Source of the DNA: Thermomonospora echinospora
GTDB lineage: Bacteria; Actinomycetota; Actinomycetes; Streptosporangiales; Streptosporangiaceae
DNA length: 64,000 bases
Direction of reading: 5' to 3'
Assembly (NCBI RefSeq): GCF_900108175.1
Contig: NZ_FNVO01000001.1
Location: 223,662-287,661 of the forward strand
The position numbers and the translations under genes are program-made. The notes beneath the pieces are model-generated. The model did not search any database. It saw only the letters and a list, made by a program, of their open reading frames with translations, and was not told the origin of the DNA. Shown here in pieces: positions 33,564-42,298 of the stretch (the stretch's first letter is position 1; each line of letters begins with the position of its first letter).

Positions 33564-34337
33564 GTGACCGACACGATCCGTGGCGCCGGAGGCGCGATCA
33601 TGGGTACCCGGGGAACCGGGCGGGTGCGCACCGCCGTGGTGTGGGATGCGCTGCGCCGCACGGTGGACGAGCTGGCCCGGGCGACCGGCCGAAGCCTGGA
33701 CGTGATCGACGCCGGTGGCGGCACCGGCGGCTTCGCCGTCCCGCTGGCCGGGCTGGGGCACCGGGTGACGGTGGTGGACGCCAGCCCGGACGCGCTGGCC
33801 GCGCTGGAGCGCCGCGCCGCCGAAGCGGGCGTCGCCGTCGACTCCGTGCAGGGCGACGCCGGCGACCTGCCGGACCTGATCGGCCCCGGCCAGGCCGACC
33901 TGGTGCTGTGCCACAGCGTGCTGGAGTACACCGACGACCCCGCCGCCGCGATGGCCGCCCTGGCCGGGACGGTCCGCCCCGGCGGAGCGGTCAGCGTGCT
34001 GGTCGCCGGCCGGCTCGCCACCGTGCTGCACCGCGCCGTGGCCGGCCACTTCGACGACGCCCGCCGGGCGCTGGCCGACCCGGCCGGCCGGTGGGGCGAG
34101 CGGGATCCGGTCCCGCTGCGGTTCACCCGCCAGACGCTGACGGAGCTGGCCACCGGGGCCGGGCTGCGGGTGGCCGAGCTGCACGGCGCCCGGATCTTCG
34201 CCGACCTGGTGCCCGGCGGGGTGCTGGACGGCGACCCGGAGGCCGTCGAGTCGCTGATCGCGCTGGAGACGGCCGCGGCCGTCCACCCGGTGCTGCGCGA
34301 CCTGGCCACCCAGCTGCACCTGCTGGCCCGCAAGTAG
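33564..34337 (+). CDS. Class I SAM-dependent methyltransferase
   Basis: A 257-residue protein with a Rossmann methyltransferase fold. Motif I is VIDAGGGTGGFAVPLAGLGH (about 46-65), the acidic motif II is VVDASPD, and the later LVLCHSVLEYTDDPAAAMAAL resembles ubiquinone/menaquinone or small-molecule methyltransferases. The start GAIMGTRGTGRVRTAVVWDAL is shared by an actinobacterial group near dinB. Substrate unknown. GTG 33564 lies 20 bp behind nusB, and dinB starts 19 bp after its stop, so one transcript is likely. Confidence 0.83.
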   Translation: MTDTIRGAGGAIMGTRGTGRVRTAVVWDALRRTVDELARATGRSLDVIDAGGGTGGFAVPLAGLGHRVTVVDASPDALAALERRAAEAGVAVDSVQGDAGDLPDLIGPGQADLVLCHSVLEYTDDPAAAMAALAGTVRPGGAVSVLVAGRLATVLHRAVAGHFDDARRALADPAGRWGERDPVPLRFTRQTLTELATGAGLRVAELHGARIFADLVPGGVLDGDPEAVESLIALETAAAVHPVLRDLATQLHLLARK

Positions 34338-34356
34338 CCCAAGTACCCTCTTCCGG

Positions 34357-35634
34357 GTGAGCCGCAAGCAGCAACTGCACCGGCCGGGCCCGCCGCCGGG
34401 ACCGCCCGCCGACGACACCGGCTGCGGCATCCTGCACGTCGACATGGACGCCTTCTTCGTCAGCGTGGAGCTGCTGGAGCGTCCCGACCTGCGCGGCCGC
34501 CCGGTGATCGTGGGCGGGACCGGCGGGCGCGGGGTGGTGGCCGCCGCCTCCTACGAGGCCCGCGCGTTCGGGGTGCACTCGGCGATGCCGATGAGCCGGG
34601 CCCGGCGGCTGTGCCCGCGGGCGGTGGTGCTGCCGCCCCGGCACGGGGTCTACGCCCGGGTCTCGGCCGCGGTGATGGAGATCTTCCGCTCGATCACCCC
34701 GCTGGTCGAGCCGCTGGCCCTGGACGAGGCGTTCCTGGACGTCTCCGGGGCGCGCCGGCTGCTGGGCCGCCCGGCCCGGATCGGCGGGCTGATCCGCGAG
34801 CAGGTGGCCGAGCAGCAGGGCATCACCTGCTCGGTCGGGGTGGCGAGCACCAAGTTCCTGGCCAAGCTGGCCTCCACCCGCTGCAAACCCGACGGTCTGC
34901 TGGTGGTGCCCGCCGACAGGACGGTGGACTTCCTGCATCCGCTGCCGGTGGCCGCGCTGTGGGGGGTGGGCGAGCGCACCGAGGAACAGCTGCGCCGTCT
35001 CGGCCTGAAGACCGTGGGCGACCTGGCGCGCTTCCCGCCCGACGCCCTGCGCCGCGAGCTGGGCAACGCGCTGGGCGACCACCTGCACGAGCTGGCGTGG
35101 GGCCGCGACCCCCGGCCGGTGACCCCCTCCGCGCCCGACAAGAGCATCGGCGCCGAGGAGACCTTCGAGCGCGACATCGGCGATCCCGAGCGGATCCGGC
35201 GCGAGCTGCTGCGGCTGTCGGAGCGGGTCGGGGCCCGGCTGCGGGCCGCCGGGCAGGCCGGCCGGACGATCAGCGTCAAGCTGCGGACGGCCGAGTTCCG
35301 CACCTTCACCCGGGCCCGCACCCTGCGCGAACCCACCGACCTATCTCGTGTGATCTATATCACAGCATGCGAGCTCTACGCGGCGGCCGGGCTGCACGGG
35401 GTACGACTGCGCCTGGTGGGCGTGCGTGTGGAGAACCTCGTCCCGGCCGGGCGGACGCCCCGCCAGCCGGCCTTGGACGAGCCGGAAAACGGCTGGCGGG
35501 AGGCCGAACGGGCAATGGACCAGGTCACCCGCAGGTTCGGCAGGGGGGCCGTGCGCCCGGCCGCGCTCGTCGACCCGCGCCACGACCACGGCGACCGGGG
35601 GGACGGTGGCGACGATCGGGACCGGGGAGCATGA
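34357..35634 (+). CDS. dinB: DNA polymerase IV (Y-family)
   Basis: A 425-residue translesion polymerase. The catalytic carboxylates are D29 and D31 in ILHVDMDAFF and D123-E124 in LALDEAFLDVSG. Palm, fingers and thumb are followed by the little-finger domain (about 245-355, starting SIGAEETFERDI). The C-terminal 60 residues are rich in charged residues and end in a repeated Asp/Gly/His run. Bases 35341-35375 inside the gene are markedly AT-rich and encode LSRVIYITACELY with otherwise rare codons; they contain a CRP-like palindrome (see findings). GTG 34357 is the start. Confidence 0.93.
   Translation: MSRKQQLHRPGPPPGPPADDTGCGILHVDMDAFFVSVELLERPDLRGRPVIVGGTGGRGVVAAASYEARAFGVHSAMPMSRARRLCPRAVVLPPRHGVYARVSAAVMEIFRSITPLVEPLALDEAFLDVSGARRLLGRPARIGGLIREQVAEQQGITCSVGVASTKFLAKLASTRCKPDGLLVVPADRTVDFLHPLPVAALWGVGERTEEQLRRLGLKTVGDLARFPPDALRRELGNALGDHLHELAWGRDPRPVTPSAPDKSIGAEETFERDIGDPERIRRELLRLSERVGARLRAAGQAGRTISVKLRTAEFRTFTRARTLREPTDLSRVIYITACELYAAAGLHGVRLRLVGVRVENLVPAGRTPRQPALDEPENGWREAERAMDQVTRRFGRGAVRPAALVDPRHDHGDRGDGGDDRDRGA
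35349..35364. promoter_or_regulatory. CRP/GlxR-like site inside dinB
   Basis: TGTGATCTATATCACA has perfect TGTGA-N6-TCACA arms, the consensus of cAMP-receptor-protein family regulators. It is intragenic (about codons 331-336), roughly 430 bp upstream of the DUF3040 gene. Local base composition is far more AT-rich than the rest of dinB. Confidence 0.5.
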
Positions 35635-35779
35635 AGCACCTGCTGGGACGACCGGCGGGGGTCCGGCGGTGGACGTTTCCTTTCGAACACTCGTGGGGCC
35701 TCGTATTGTGGGCATATCACCGTTGAGTTCTCCGTCCGTCATCGGAATCCCCGATGCGGGGCTGTTGTTGGGAGGCGCC

Positions 35780-36184
35780 GTGCCGCTCTCTGAGCACGAG
35801 CAGCGTCTGCTCGACCAGATCGAGCGGGCGTTGTACGCCGAGGATCCGAAGTTCGCGCACGCCGTCCGTGCCAAGGATCCCCAGGTGCACTACAAGCGCC
35901 GGATCGTCAAGGCGGTCCTCGGCTTCGTGCTGGGCGTGGTGGTGTTGATGACGGGTCTGGTCATCAACGCCGGCACCACGACGATCGTGGTCAGCGTGAC
36001 CGGGTTCCTGCTCATGGTCGTCGCCTGTGTGTGGGGCCTGACCAGCTGGAAGCGGATGACCGGGGTCGGCGCCGAGGCCGAGTCGGCGACCCGCCCGCGT
36101 CAGGGCGGCGCTCGCCGTCCCGCCCGCGCGAGCTTCATGGAGCGCATGGAGGAGCGCTGGCGCCGGCGCACCGAAGGCCAGTGA
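35780..36184 (+). CDS. DUF3040 family membrane protein
   Basis: A 134-residue protein with the DUF3040 layout: PLSEHEQRLLDQIERALYAEDPKFA at the start, two membrane helices (about 48-68 and 75-95) and a basic Arg-rich C-terminal tail on the cytoplasmic side. The family is actinobacterial, often near the dcw cluster, with unknown function. GTG 35780 follows GGGAGGCGCC and matches the family start; the longer open frame upstream runs into dinB. The gene ends before a 355-bp convergent gap. Confidence 0.87.
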   Translation: MPLSEHEQRLLDQIERALYAEDPKFAHAVRAKDPQVHYKRRIVKAVLGFVLGVVVLMTGLVINAGTTTIVVSVTGFLLMVVACVWGLTSWKRMTGVGAEAESATRPRQGGARRPARASFMERMEERWRRRTEGQ

Positions 36185-36539
36185 TCCGGCCGGCCGGCAG
36201 CTCGCCCCGCGGCCGGCCGACCGGATGACCCCACCCGACCGCCCGCATCCCGGCCGTCCCCTCCGGGGTCGGCCGCAGCATGCACACCGGTCCTCCCGCA
36301 AGCCGTGCATGCCCGAAGGCCACCGCCACCTGCCGCCGGCACCTCGTCACCCGGCCGCGCCCCATGACATCACCGCCGGACGCGACGGTCGTCCCCGGGA
36401 GGCTTCGTCTCCGAGGTGAGGGCGGGCGGCGCGGCCACCGCATGGCCGGTATGGCAGGGAGCGGCCGTCGTATGTCCCGTACGGCGGGGAGCGGCCGTCG
36501 CCCGGCCGGGCACGGGTGCCAGAGGCCGGGTGCCAGGGG
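36185..36539. other. Convergent gap with 30-bp-spaced direct repeat
   Basis: This 355-bp region lies between the DUF3040 gene (plus) and the transglutaminase gene (minus). It holds no convincing gene. GGGAGCGGCCGTCG occurs at 36457-36470 and 36487-36500, exactly 30 bp apart, with weaker similarity just before the first copy. Open frames here read the repeat as Ala/Pro/Thr/Gly-rich peptides and are probably artefacts. Confidence 0.5.
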
Positions 36540-38996
36540 TCAGGGGCGGCGGGTAAGGCGGTGTAGGAAGGCGCGCAGGCGTGTGGCGTTGAGGCGGTCG
36601 AGCACGTCCAGGGCCCGCGAGCCGGTCTTCCGGAAGCTCTCCATCGTCGAGGGCGGCGCCAGGCGTGCACGCCAGCGGGCACGCCGGTTCACGGCCGCCC
36701 CGAACGCCTCCCGGACGGTCCTGACGTCCTCGCGCAGCGTGTCGGCGGGGCCGGGGGCCGGGGCGTAACGCGCCCGCTCCTCGGCCCTGGCGATGCGCTC
36801 CAGCGCGGCGACGGCCGGTGAGCCGGGTTCCAGCGACTCGGCCAGCCGGCGTGCGGTGGCGCGCGGACTGTCGGCGGCCCGCCAGGTCAGGCCGTGGTCG
36901 ATGGCGTCGGCGCGCAGCTCCCGCCAGGCGGCGTGCGCAGCGCCGGCCGGATCGGTGGCGGGCGGCGGTCCGTACGGGACCCGGCCGCCGGAGGCCGGGC
37001 CAGGCCGCCCGCCGGGCGCCGGACGCGGCACCGCCACCTGGGACCAGCGCCGCCGCCGGGCCAGCAGCCGGGCCGCCATCGGGGCCGCCAGGATCAGCAG
37101 GACCAGCGGGACGGCGGCGATCCAGCCGACCGGTGGGCCGTTCTCGGAGCCGGCCTCCAGGTCCGGCGCGGCCGAGGTGTCGCCGTTGTCGGTCCGCCGG
37201 TCGGGGCCGCGGCCCGGGGTCGGGGACTCCTCGGCGCCGGACGGGGACGGCGAGTCGGCGGTCTGTTCGCCCTGCTGCGTCCGCTGCTCTCCGTCCGCGT
37301 CCTCCCTGGTGTAGGAGGGGACGGTGGCGCTGCCCTGTCCGGTGGGCCCGGATGGGGTCGGCTCGAAGCGCATCCAGCCGGCGCCCTCGAAGTACAGTTC
37401 CGGCCAGGCGTGCGCGTCGCGGGAGCGGACCACCCACTCGTCGCCGGTGCCCCGCGACCCGGAGGTGTAGCCCATGGCGACCCGGGCCGGGATGCCCAGC
37501 ATCCGGGCCATCATCGCCATCGACGCCGCGAACTGCTCGCAGTAGCCCCGCTTGCTGCCCTGCAGGAAGTCCACCAGGTCGGAGGTCCCCCGGGGCGCCG
37601 TCGTGGTCGTGTCGTAGACGAACCCGCCGGTCTCGGTGAACCACCGCTGTAGCTTCAGCGCCTGCTCGTACGGCGACCTGGCCCCGGCGGTCACCTGGTC
37701 GGCCAGCCGCCGCAGCTGTGGCGGGATGTCCGCCGGCAGCCGGGTGTGCTGGTGCATCACCTCCAGGCCGGGGGAGCCGGCCCGGGCCAGCTGGTCGGGG
37801 GAGGGCTCGGTACGCACGCTGGTGACCGTGTAGTCGCGGCCGGCGGCGCTCTCCCGCAGCGAGTAGATCATCAGCGACGGCCCGTCCACCCGCCAGTCGC
37901 CCTCGATCGACACCGTGGACGGCGCGTACGGGGCGGGCAGGAACGTCATGTTCCGCACCCGGTCGGCCACCGAGATCCGGGTGGTCACCGCACGGCTGCG
38001 GGCGGTCAGCAGGCCGGGTGGGGACGGCAGGTTGCGCCCGGCGACCCGGTCGCGCGGCGAGCTCTGCAACGGGCTGTAGATCCAGCGGTCGCCGTCGAAC
38101 CGGTCCAGCGCGTACAGCCGCAGGTAGTCAGGGGCCGGGTCGTCGGTGCGGTAGGTCAGCACGACCTGGTCGCTCTGCCGGGTCAGCTCCCGCTTCAGAC
38201 TGACCATCGGGTCGGGGGTGGTCACCGTCTGCGAGCCGCCCTGCCCGCCGCCTCCGCCCAATGCGAGCGGCCCGCGCGGATGCACCCCCGGTACCACTGT
38301 GGGCACCGTCACCGCGATCGTCACCGCGGCCAGCCCCAGCCGCCGTCCGGTCGCCATCAGCGTGCGCGCCCGGGGCCGTTCCCCTGGAGCCTCGTCAGTC
38401 AAGCGGCGGCCCGACACCGCACGACCCCAGGAGCCGACCTGCTCGCGGGAGTCGGCCAGCAGCAGCCCCAGGAACCCGGCGGCGCCCAGCGCGAACGCCA
38501 CCCAGCTCAGGCTCTCCTCGCGGATCGCGGCGGGCACGCTGTACAGCGCCAGCAGCGGCAGCCCGGCCGGGGCGGCCCGGCGCAGCCGCACCGCCAGCAG
38601 GTCCACCATGACGGCCACCGCGGCGATGCCCAGCGTGGCCAGCAGCTCGATGCCGGCGCCCGGCGGGACCGGCGCCGCGTACCGGTTGGCCGCCGTCCAG
38701 CCGTCACCGGCCAGTTCCCGCAGCCGGTCCAGCGAGCCGGGAGTGGGCACGATCCCCAGCAGCGCCTGCCCCGGGGCGTACCGCACGGTGAAGTACAACA
38801 GCAGGGCGGCCAGCGCCACCACCGGGCCGGCCGCCGACGGCAGCCGGAACCGGCGCGACAGCGCGCCCGCCACCGCGACCACCAGGATGGCGCCCGACCC
38901 GGACCAGACCCACCCGGTCCCCTCGAACAGGGGATAGAGCCCGATCGAGCTCAGCAGCGTCGCCATGGCGGCGACGATCGTCAGGCGTACGCGCAT
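36540..38996 (-). CDS. Transglutaminase-like membrane protein (TgpA/DUF3488 type)
   Basis: An 818-residue membrane protein. The N-terminal 225 residues have several membrane helices (SSIGLYPLFEG onward). A large outside region follows with a transglutaminase-like domain: C486 in RGYCEQFAASMAMM, H529 in SRDAHAWPELYF, and an acidic residue in WMRFEPTPSG at the usual Asp position. A further helix (about 615-635) and a cytoplasmic C-terminal domain with a DUF4129-like region complete it. It may crosslink or cleave proteins at the cell surface; the substrate is unknown. It is the last gene of the moxR-DUF58-transglutaminase operon. Confidence 0.88.
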   Translation of the reverse strand: MRVRLTIVAAMATLLSSIGLYPLFEGTGWVWSGSGAILVVAVAGALSRRFRLPSAAGPVVALAALLLYFTVRYAPGQALLGIVPTPGSLDRLRELAGDGWTAANRYAAPVPPGAGIELLATLGIAAVAVMVDLLAVRLRRAAPAGLPLLALYSVPAAIREESLSWVAFALGAAGFLGLLLADSREQVGSWGRAVSGRRLTDEAPGERPRARTLMATGRRLGLAAVTIAVTVPTVVPGVHPRGPLALGGGGGQGGSQTVTTPDPMVSLKRELTRQSDQVVLTYRTDDPAPDYLRLYALDRFDGDRWIYSPLQSSPRDRVAGRNLPSPPGLLTARSRAVTTRISVADRVRNMTFLPAPYAPSTVSIEGDWRVDGPSLMIYSLRESAAGRDYTVTSVRTEPSPDQLARAGSPGLEVMHQHTRLPADIPPQLRRLADQVTAGARSPYEQALKLQRWFTETGGFVYDTTTTAPRGTSDLVDFLQGSKRGYCEQFAASMAMMARMLGIPARVAMGYTSGSRGTGDEWVVRSRDAHAWPELYFEGAGWMRFEPTPSGPTGQGSATVPSYTREDADGEQRTQQGEQTADSPSPSGAEESPTPGRGPDRRTDNGDTSAAPDLEAGSENGPPVGWIAAVPLVLLILAAPMAARLLARRRRWSQVAVPRPAPGGRPGPASGGRVPYGPPPATDPAGAAHAAWRELRADAIDHGLTWRAADSPRATARRLAESLEPGSPAVAALERIARAEERARYAPAPGPADTLREDVRTVREAFGAAVNRRARWRARLAPPSTMESFRKTGSRALDVLDRLNATRLRAFLHRLTRRP

Positions 38997-39042
38997 GACC
39001 GGCTCCCGCTCCTCGGCCCCGTCCTCCGTGCGGCCCGCGGTC

Positions 39043-40311
39043 TCATGACCTGCCCCGGGCCGACTCCTCGGCCGCCTGGTCGGCAGCCGTCCAGGCGGCG
39101 GCCAGCCCGGCGGCCGAGCCGACCACCGCGACCCGCCATCCGGCGGCGCGCAGCAGCCGCGCCGTCCTGCCCGTCCCGCCGCCGGCGCCGCCCCCCGCGG
39201 CCGGGTCAGCCCGGGGGTCCACCAGGATCGCCACGTACGTCGAGGTCCCGCGCCGGGCGGCCGCCAGGGCCTGCGCCTCCTGGGCGTCCAGCACGCCGAA
39301 CACCGCGATGACCAGCCCCTCGCCCTCCCGGCCGGGACCGGCCGCGCCGCCCATCGCCGCCAGGCCCGGGGTCAGCGACCGCACCGTGGAGGGATGCACC
39401 ACGGCGAGGGCGTCCAGCAGCGCGCCCTCGAAGGCGGCCGACGGCGACAGCACCTGCCCGGCGTCGGTGACGAACCGCAGCCCCATCCCGGCCCGGCTCA
39501 GATGCACGCCCAGCGAGGCGGCGATCGACACCGCCTGCTCGAACGAGCCCGCCGGCCCCTCCCCGGCGTAGGCGTGGCGGCGGGTGTCCAGGAACAGAGT
39601 GCCGCTGCTCTGCCAGTGCCGCTCCTCGCGGCGCACCATCAGCTCACCGCGGCGCGCGGTCGCCCGCCAGTGCACCCGCCGCAGGTCGTCGCCGTGCCGG
39701 TACTCCCGGGGCGCCACGTCGTCCTCGCCCGCGTTGGCCACCGTGCGGGCCAGGCTGTCCCCGCCGCCGGTCCAGCCGCCCATCAGCCGGCCGGGCGGCA
39801 GCTCCACCAGCGGCGGCGTGACGGTCAGTCGGTCCGCCAGGCTGAACGAGCGCACCAGCTCCACCAGCCCGAACGGGTCGGCCAGCCGCACCGTCAGCGG
39901 CCCCACCTGGTAGCGGCCGCGCACGTCGGAGCGCACCCGGTAGCTCAGCTCGCGCGAGCCGTGCGGCTCAATCCGGTCGAGCACGAACCTGGCCCGCCCG
40001 CCGAGGGTGTAGGGCACCCTGTCCTCCACCAGCAGCAACCCGCCGGGCAGCCGCGAGACGTTCTCCAGCCGCAGGTCCACCCGGGCCTCGTGCCCCACCG
40101 ACAGCCGCGGCGGGTCCAACCGGCGGGCGCAGGCCAGCCGGTAGCGGGTCCGCGAGACCACCAGCGACGACAGCAGCGGCAGCGCCAGTACCAGCACCCC
40201 GGCGCGCAGCAGGTCCCGCTCGCCGAGCGCGAACGCGCACACGATCGCGGTCACCCCGGCGGCCACGAAGGACCGTCCACGGGTGGTCAGACCGCCCAGT
40301 GTCCTCTTCAC
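39043..40311 (-). CDS. DUF58 domain-containing membrane protein
   Basis: A 422-residue protein with two N-terminal membrane helices (about 14-50) and the DUF58 motif YRHGDDLRRVHWRATARRGELMVRREE near residues 200-225. The rest resembles a von Willebrand A-like fold. DUF58 proteins accompany MoxR ATPases and transglutaminases, and the trio is thought to assemble or activate surface complexes. It starts at GTG 40311, 34 bp behind moxR, and 46 bp separate it from the transglutaminase gene. Its exact role is unknown. Confidence 0.9.
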   Translation of the reverse strand: MKRTLGGLTTRGRSFVAAGVTAIVCAFALGERDLLRAGVLVLALPLLSSLVVSRTRYRLACARRLDPPRLSVGHEARVDLRLENVSRLPGGLLLVEDRVPYTLGGRARFVLDRIEPHGSRELSYRVRSDVRGRYQVGPLTVRLADPFGLVELVRSFSLADRLTVTPPLVELPPGRLMGGWTGGGDSLARTVANAGEDDVAPREYRHGDDLRRVHWRATARRGELMVRREERHWQSSGTLFLDTRRHAYAGEGPAGSFEQAVSIAASLGVHLSRAGMGLRFVTDAGQVLSPSAAFEGALLDALAVVHPSTVRSLTPGLAAMGGAAGPGREGEGLVIAVFGVLDAQEAQALAAARRGTSTYVAILVDPRADPAAGGGAGGGTGRTARLLRAAGWRVAVVGSAAGLAAAWTAADQAAEESARGRS

Positions 40312-40345
40312 GTCCGGTTCTTCCGTCGCAGGCCGGCGGGCGGGG

Positions 40346-41371
40346 TCAGCGGCCCGGGCCGGGCACCGGCAGCCGGTCCACCAGGGCGGCCACCACCTGC
40401 TCGGGCATCCGCCGCTCCACCTGCGCCTCGGCCGTCGGCAGCAGCCGGTGCGCCAGCACCGGGACGGCCAGCGCCTGCAGGTCGTCGGGCACCACGTAAT
40501 CGCGGTCGTCGAGCGCGGCGTAGGCGCGGGCCGCCCGCACCAGCTGCAGCGTCGCCCGGGGCGAGGCGCCCAGCCGTAGGTCCGGATGCCTGCGGGTGGC
40601 GGTGATCAGGTCGACGGCGTACTGCCGCACTCCCGGCGCCACGTGCACCCGGCGCACGACGTCGATCAGGGCGCGTACGTCGTGGGCGTCGGCCACCGGG
40701 GTGAGCCGGTCCAGCGGCGAGGACTGCCCGTGCACGTCGAGCATCTCCAGCTCGGCGGACGGGTCGGGATAGCCCATCGAGATCCGGGCGGTGAACCGGT
40801 CGCGCTGCGCCTCCGGCAGGGGGTAGGTGCCCTCCATCTCCACCGGGTTCTGGGTGGCGATCACCATGAACGGCGGCTCCAGCGGATACGTGGTGCCGTC
40901 CACCGTGACCTGCCGCTCCTCCATGCACTCCAGCAGGGCGGACTGAGTCTTGGGCGAGGCCCGGTTGACCTCGTCGCCGACCACGAGGTTGGCGAACACC
41001 GGGCCGGGCTTGAACTCGAACTCGCGCAGCTCCTGGTTGTAGGCGCTCACCCCGGTGATGTCGCCGGGCAGCAGGTCGGGGGTGAACTGCACCCGGCGCA
41101 CCGAGCAGTCGATGGACCGCGCCAACGCCTTGGCCAGCATCGTCTTGCCCACCCCGGGCACGTCCTCGATCAGCAGGTGTCCCTCGGCCAGCAGCACCGT
41201 CAGCGCCAGCCGGACCGCCCGGGGCTTGCCCTCGATGACCGACTCCACGGCGTCGCGGATCTTGGTCGCCACCTGCGCGAGGCCGCTCAGTCCGGGGCCG
41301 CCGTCTCGGGACGCTCCGCGGGCGGGTACCGGGGGGTTCACAGATGACTCGCCGTGCGTCCCTATTGCCAC
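40346..41371 (-). CDS. MoxR-family AAA+ ATPase
   Basis: A 341-residue ATPase acting as a chaperone-like activator, probably of the DUF58 protein next to it. The Walker A VPGVGKTM lies at about 71-78, Walker B in ANLVVGDEVNRASPKTQSAL, and sensor-like motifs in FMVIATQNPVEMEGTYPLPEAQRDRF. A disordered N-terminal tail (1-28) precedes the domain. GTG 41371 follows GAGGAGG. It is the first gene of a three-gene minus-strand operon facing away from mraZ. Confidence 0.92.
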   Translation of the reverse strand: MAIGTHGESSVNPPVPARGASRDGGPGLSGLAQVATKIRDAVESVIEGKPRAVRLALTVLLAEGHLLIEDVPGVGKTMLAKALARSIDCSVRRVQFTPDLLPGDITGVSAYNQELREFEFKPGPVFANLVVGDEVNRASPKTQSALLECMEERQVTVDGTTYPLEPPFMVIATQNPVEMEGTYPLPEAQRDRFTARISMGYPDPSAELEMLDVHGQSSPLDRLTPVADAHDVRALIDVVRRVHVAPGVRQYAVDLITATRRHPDLRLGASPRATLQLVRAARAYAALDDRDYVVPDDLQALAVPVLAHRLLPTAEAQVERRMPEQVVAALVDRLPVPGPGR

Positions 41372-41787
41372 AAACCCTCCTCAGCCACCTCCGGTCGCGG
41401 CGCCGACCACGGTACGGGGGCCGGCGGCCCGGGCGTGGTCTCCTGCGAGGCGGTGCGCATGTTTTGTCTGCCTTAACGACAGTACGTGGTCCGGTCCTCC
41501 CGCCGCGACGTTCGCGCACCGCGGGCGGGATCACCATTCTGCCGCTCCATGGGGATCGCCACATCATCGGCGACTTGTCCGTTTTGTTCCGCGCATCGCC
41601 GCATCCGGATCCGCCACTTCGCCCCACTCCGTGTTCCCGGCGCACCACGGGAATGCGGGAGGCCGCCGTGCGGCGGTAACACGTCCGCTGCGACGCGCTG
41701 GCGGCCCCCCGCGGCGCTCCATTCCACCCCACCATTCTGACCTGCGGGTTTGTCGCGTGGGACGCAATGAAACGTGGGTTTTGACAG

Positions 41788-41815
41788 TTGACGGTGGGGA
41801 GGAGTGGAGTAGAGT
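41788..41815 (+). promoter_or_regulatory. Candidate dcw-cluster promoter upstream of mraZ
   Basis: TTGACG (41788-41793) and TAGAGT (41810-41815) are separated by 16 bp, a fair sigma-70-type promoter. A TTGACA also occurs at 41781-41786 but gives no good -10 spacing. The transcription start would fall near 41822, about 45 bp before GTG 41867. The promoter overlaps the MraZ-type boxes, which fits autorepression. Confidence 0.5.
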
Positions 41816-41829
41816 GGAGCGCCGTGGGG
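41795..41829 (+). promoter_or_regulatory. Four 10-bp-phased TGGRG boxes (MraZ operator candidate)
   Basis: TGGGG, TGGAG, TGGAG and TGGGG start at 41795, 41805, 41815 and 41825, an exact 10-bp period. A further TGGGT in the same register starts at 41775. MraZ of E. coli binds TGGGN repeats separated by 5 bp in front of its own gene, so this is the expected operator, overlapping the promoter and ending 37 bp before the mraZ start. Confidence 0.75.
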
Positions 41830-41866
41830 GCCGGTCGCGCCCTACGCGGCGCGGGGAGGTGGGCCG

Positions 41867-42298
41867 GTGTTTCTGGGCACCCACACTCCGCGCCTCGACG
41901 AGAAGGGACGGCTGTTCCTGCCGGCGAAATACCGCGAGGAGCTGTCGGGGGGATTGGTGATCACGAAGGGCCAGGAGCGCTGCCTCTACGTCTTCCCCAT
42001 GGCGGAGTTCCAGCGGATCACTGAGGCCCTGCGCACCGCGCCGGTCACCGACCGGGCCCTGCGGGCCTACAGCCGGGTCTTCTTCGCCAGCGCGTCCGAC
42101 GAGGCCCCCGACAAGCAGGGGCGCATCACCATACCGCCGCCGCTGCGCGCCTACGCCGGGCTGACACGCGACTGCGTCGTCATCGGGGCCAACACTCGCC
42201 TGGAGATCTGGGACGCCCAGGCCTGGGAGTCCTACCTGGAGGCCGAGGAACCCGCCTTCGCCGATCTGTCGGAGGAGGTGATGCCAGGGGTCCTTTGA
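41867..42298 (+). CDS. mraZ: Transcriptional regulator MraZ
   Basis: A 143-residue protein of two SpoVT/AbrB-like swapped-hairpin repeats that forms rings and represses the dcw promoter. The repeats are marked by [20 protein letters not shown] (about 4-23) and [18 protein letters not shown] (about 82-99), each with the DxxGRxxxP core. GTG 41867 begins MFLGTHTPR, the family start, behind GGGAGGTGGGCC. It opens the dcw cluster; the boxes just upstream suggest autorepression. Confidence 0.96.
   Translation: MFLGTHTPRLDEKGRLFLPAKYREELSGGLVITKGQERCLYVFPMAEFQRITEALRTAPVTDRALRAYSRVFFASASDEAPDKQGRITIPPPLRAYAGLTRDCVVIGANTRLEIWDAQAWESYLEAEEPAFADLSEEVMPGVL

Larger units (their letters stand above)
41372..41866. 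other. Divergent promoter region between moxR and mraZ
   Basis: This 495-bp gap drives the moxR operon to the left and the dcw cluster to the right. Its right end holds a promoter and phased TGGRG boxes, annotated separately. The middle (41450-41770) is AT-richer than average. I see no small gene with a usable ribosome site and no RNA gene. Confidence 0.5.

Noticed and set aside
36225-36539. Possible small gene in the DUF3040/transglutaminase gap
   Set aside because: Open frames are short, of skewed composition, without ribosome site, and contain the 30-bp repeat.
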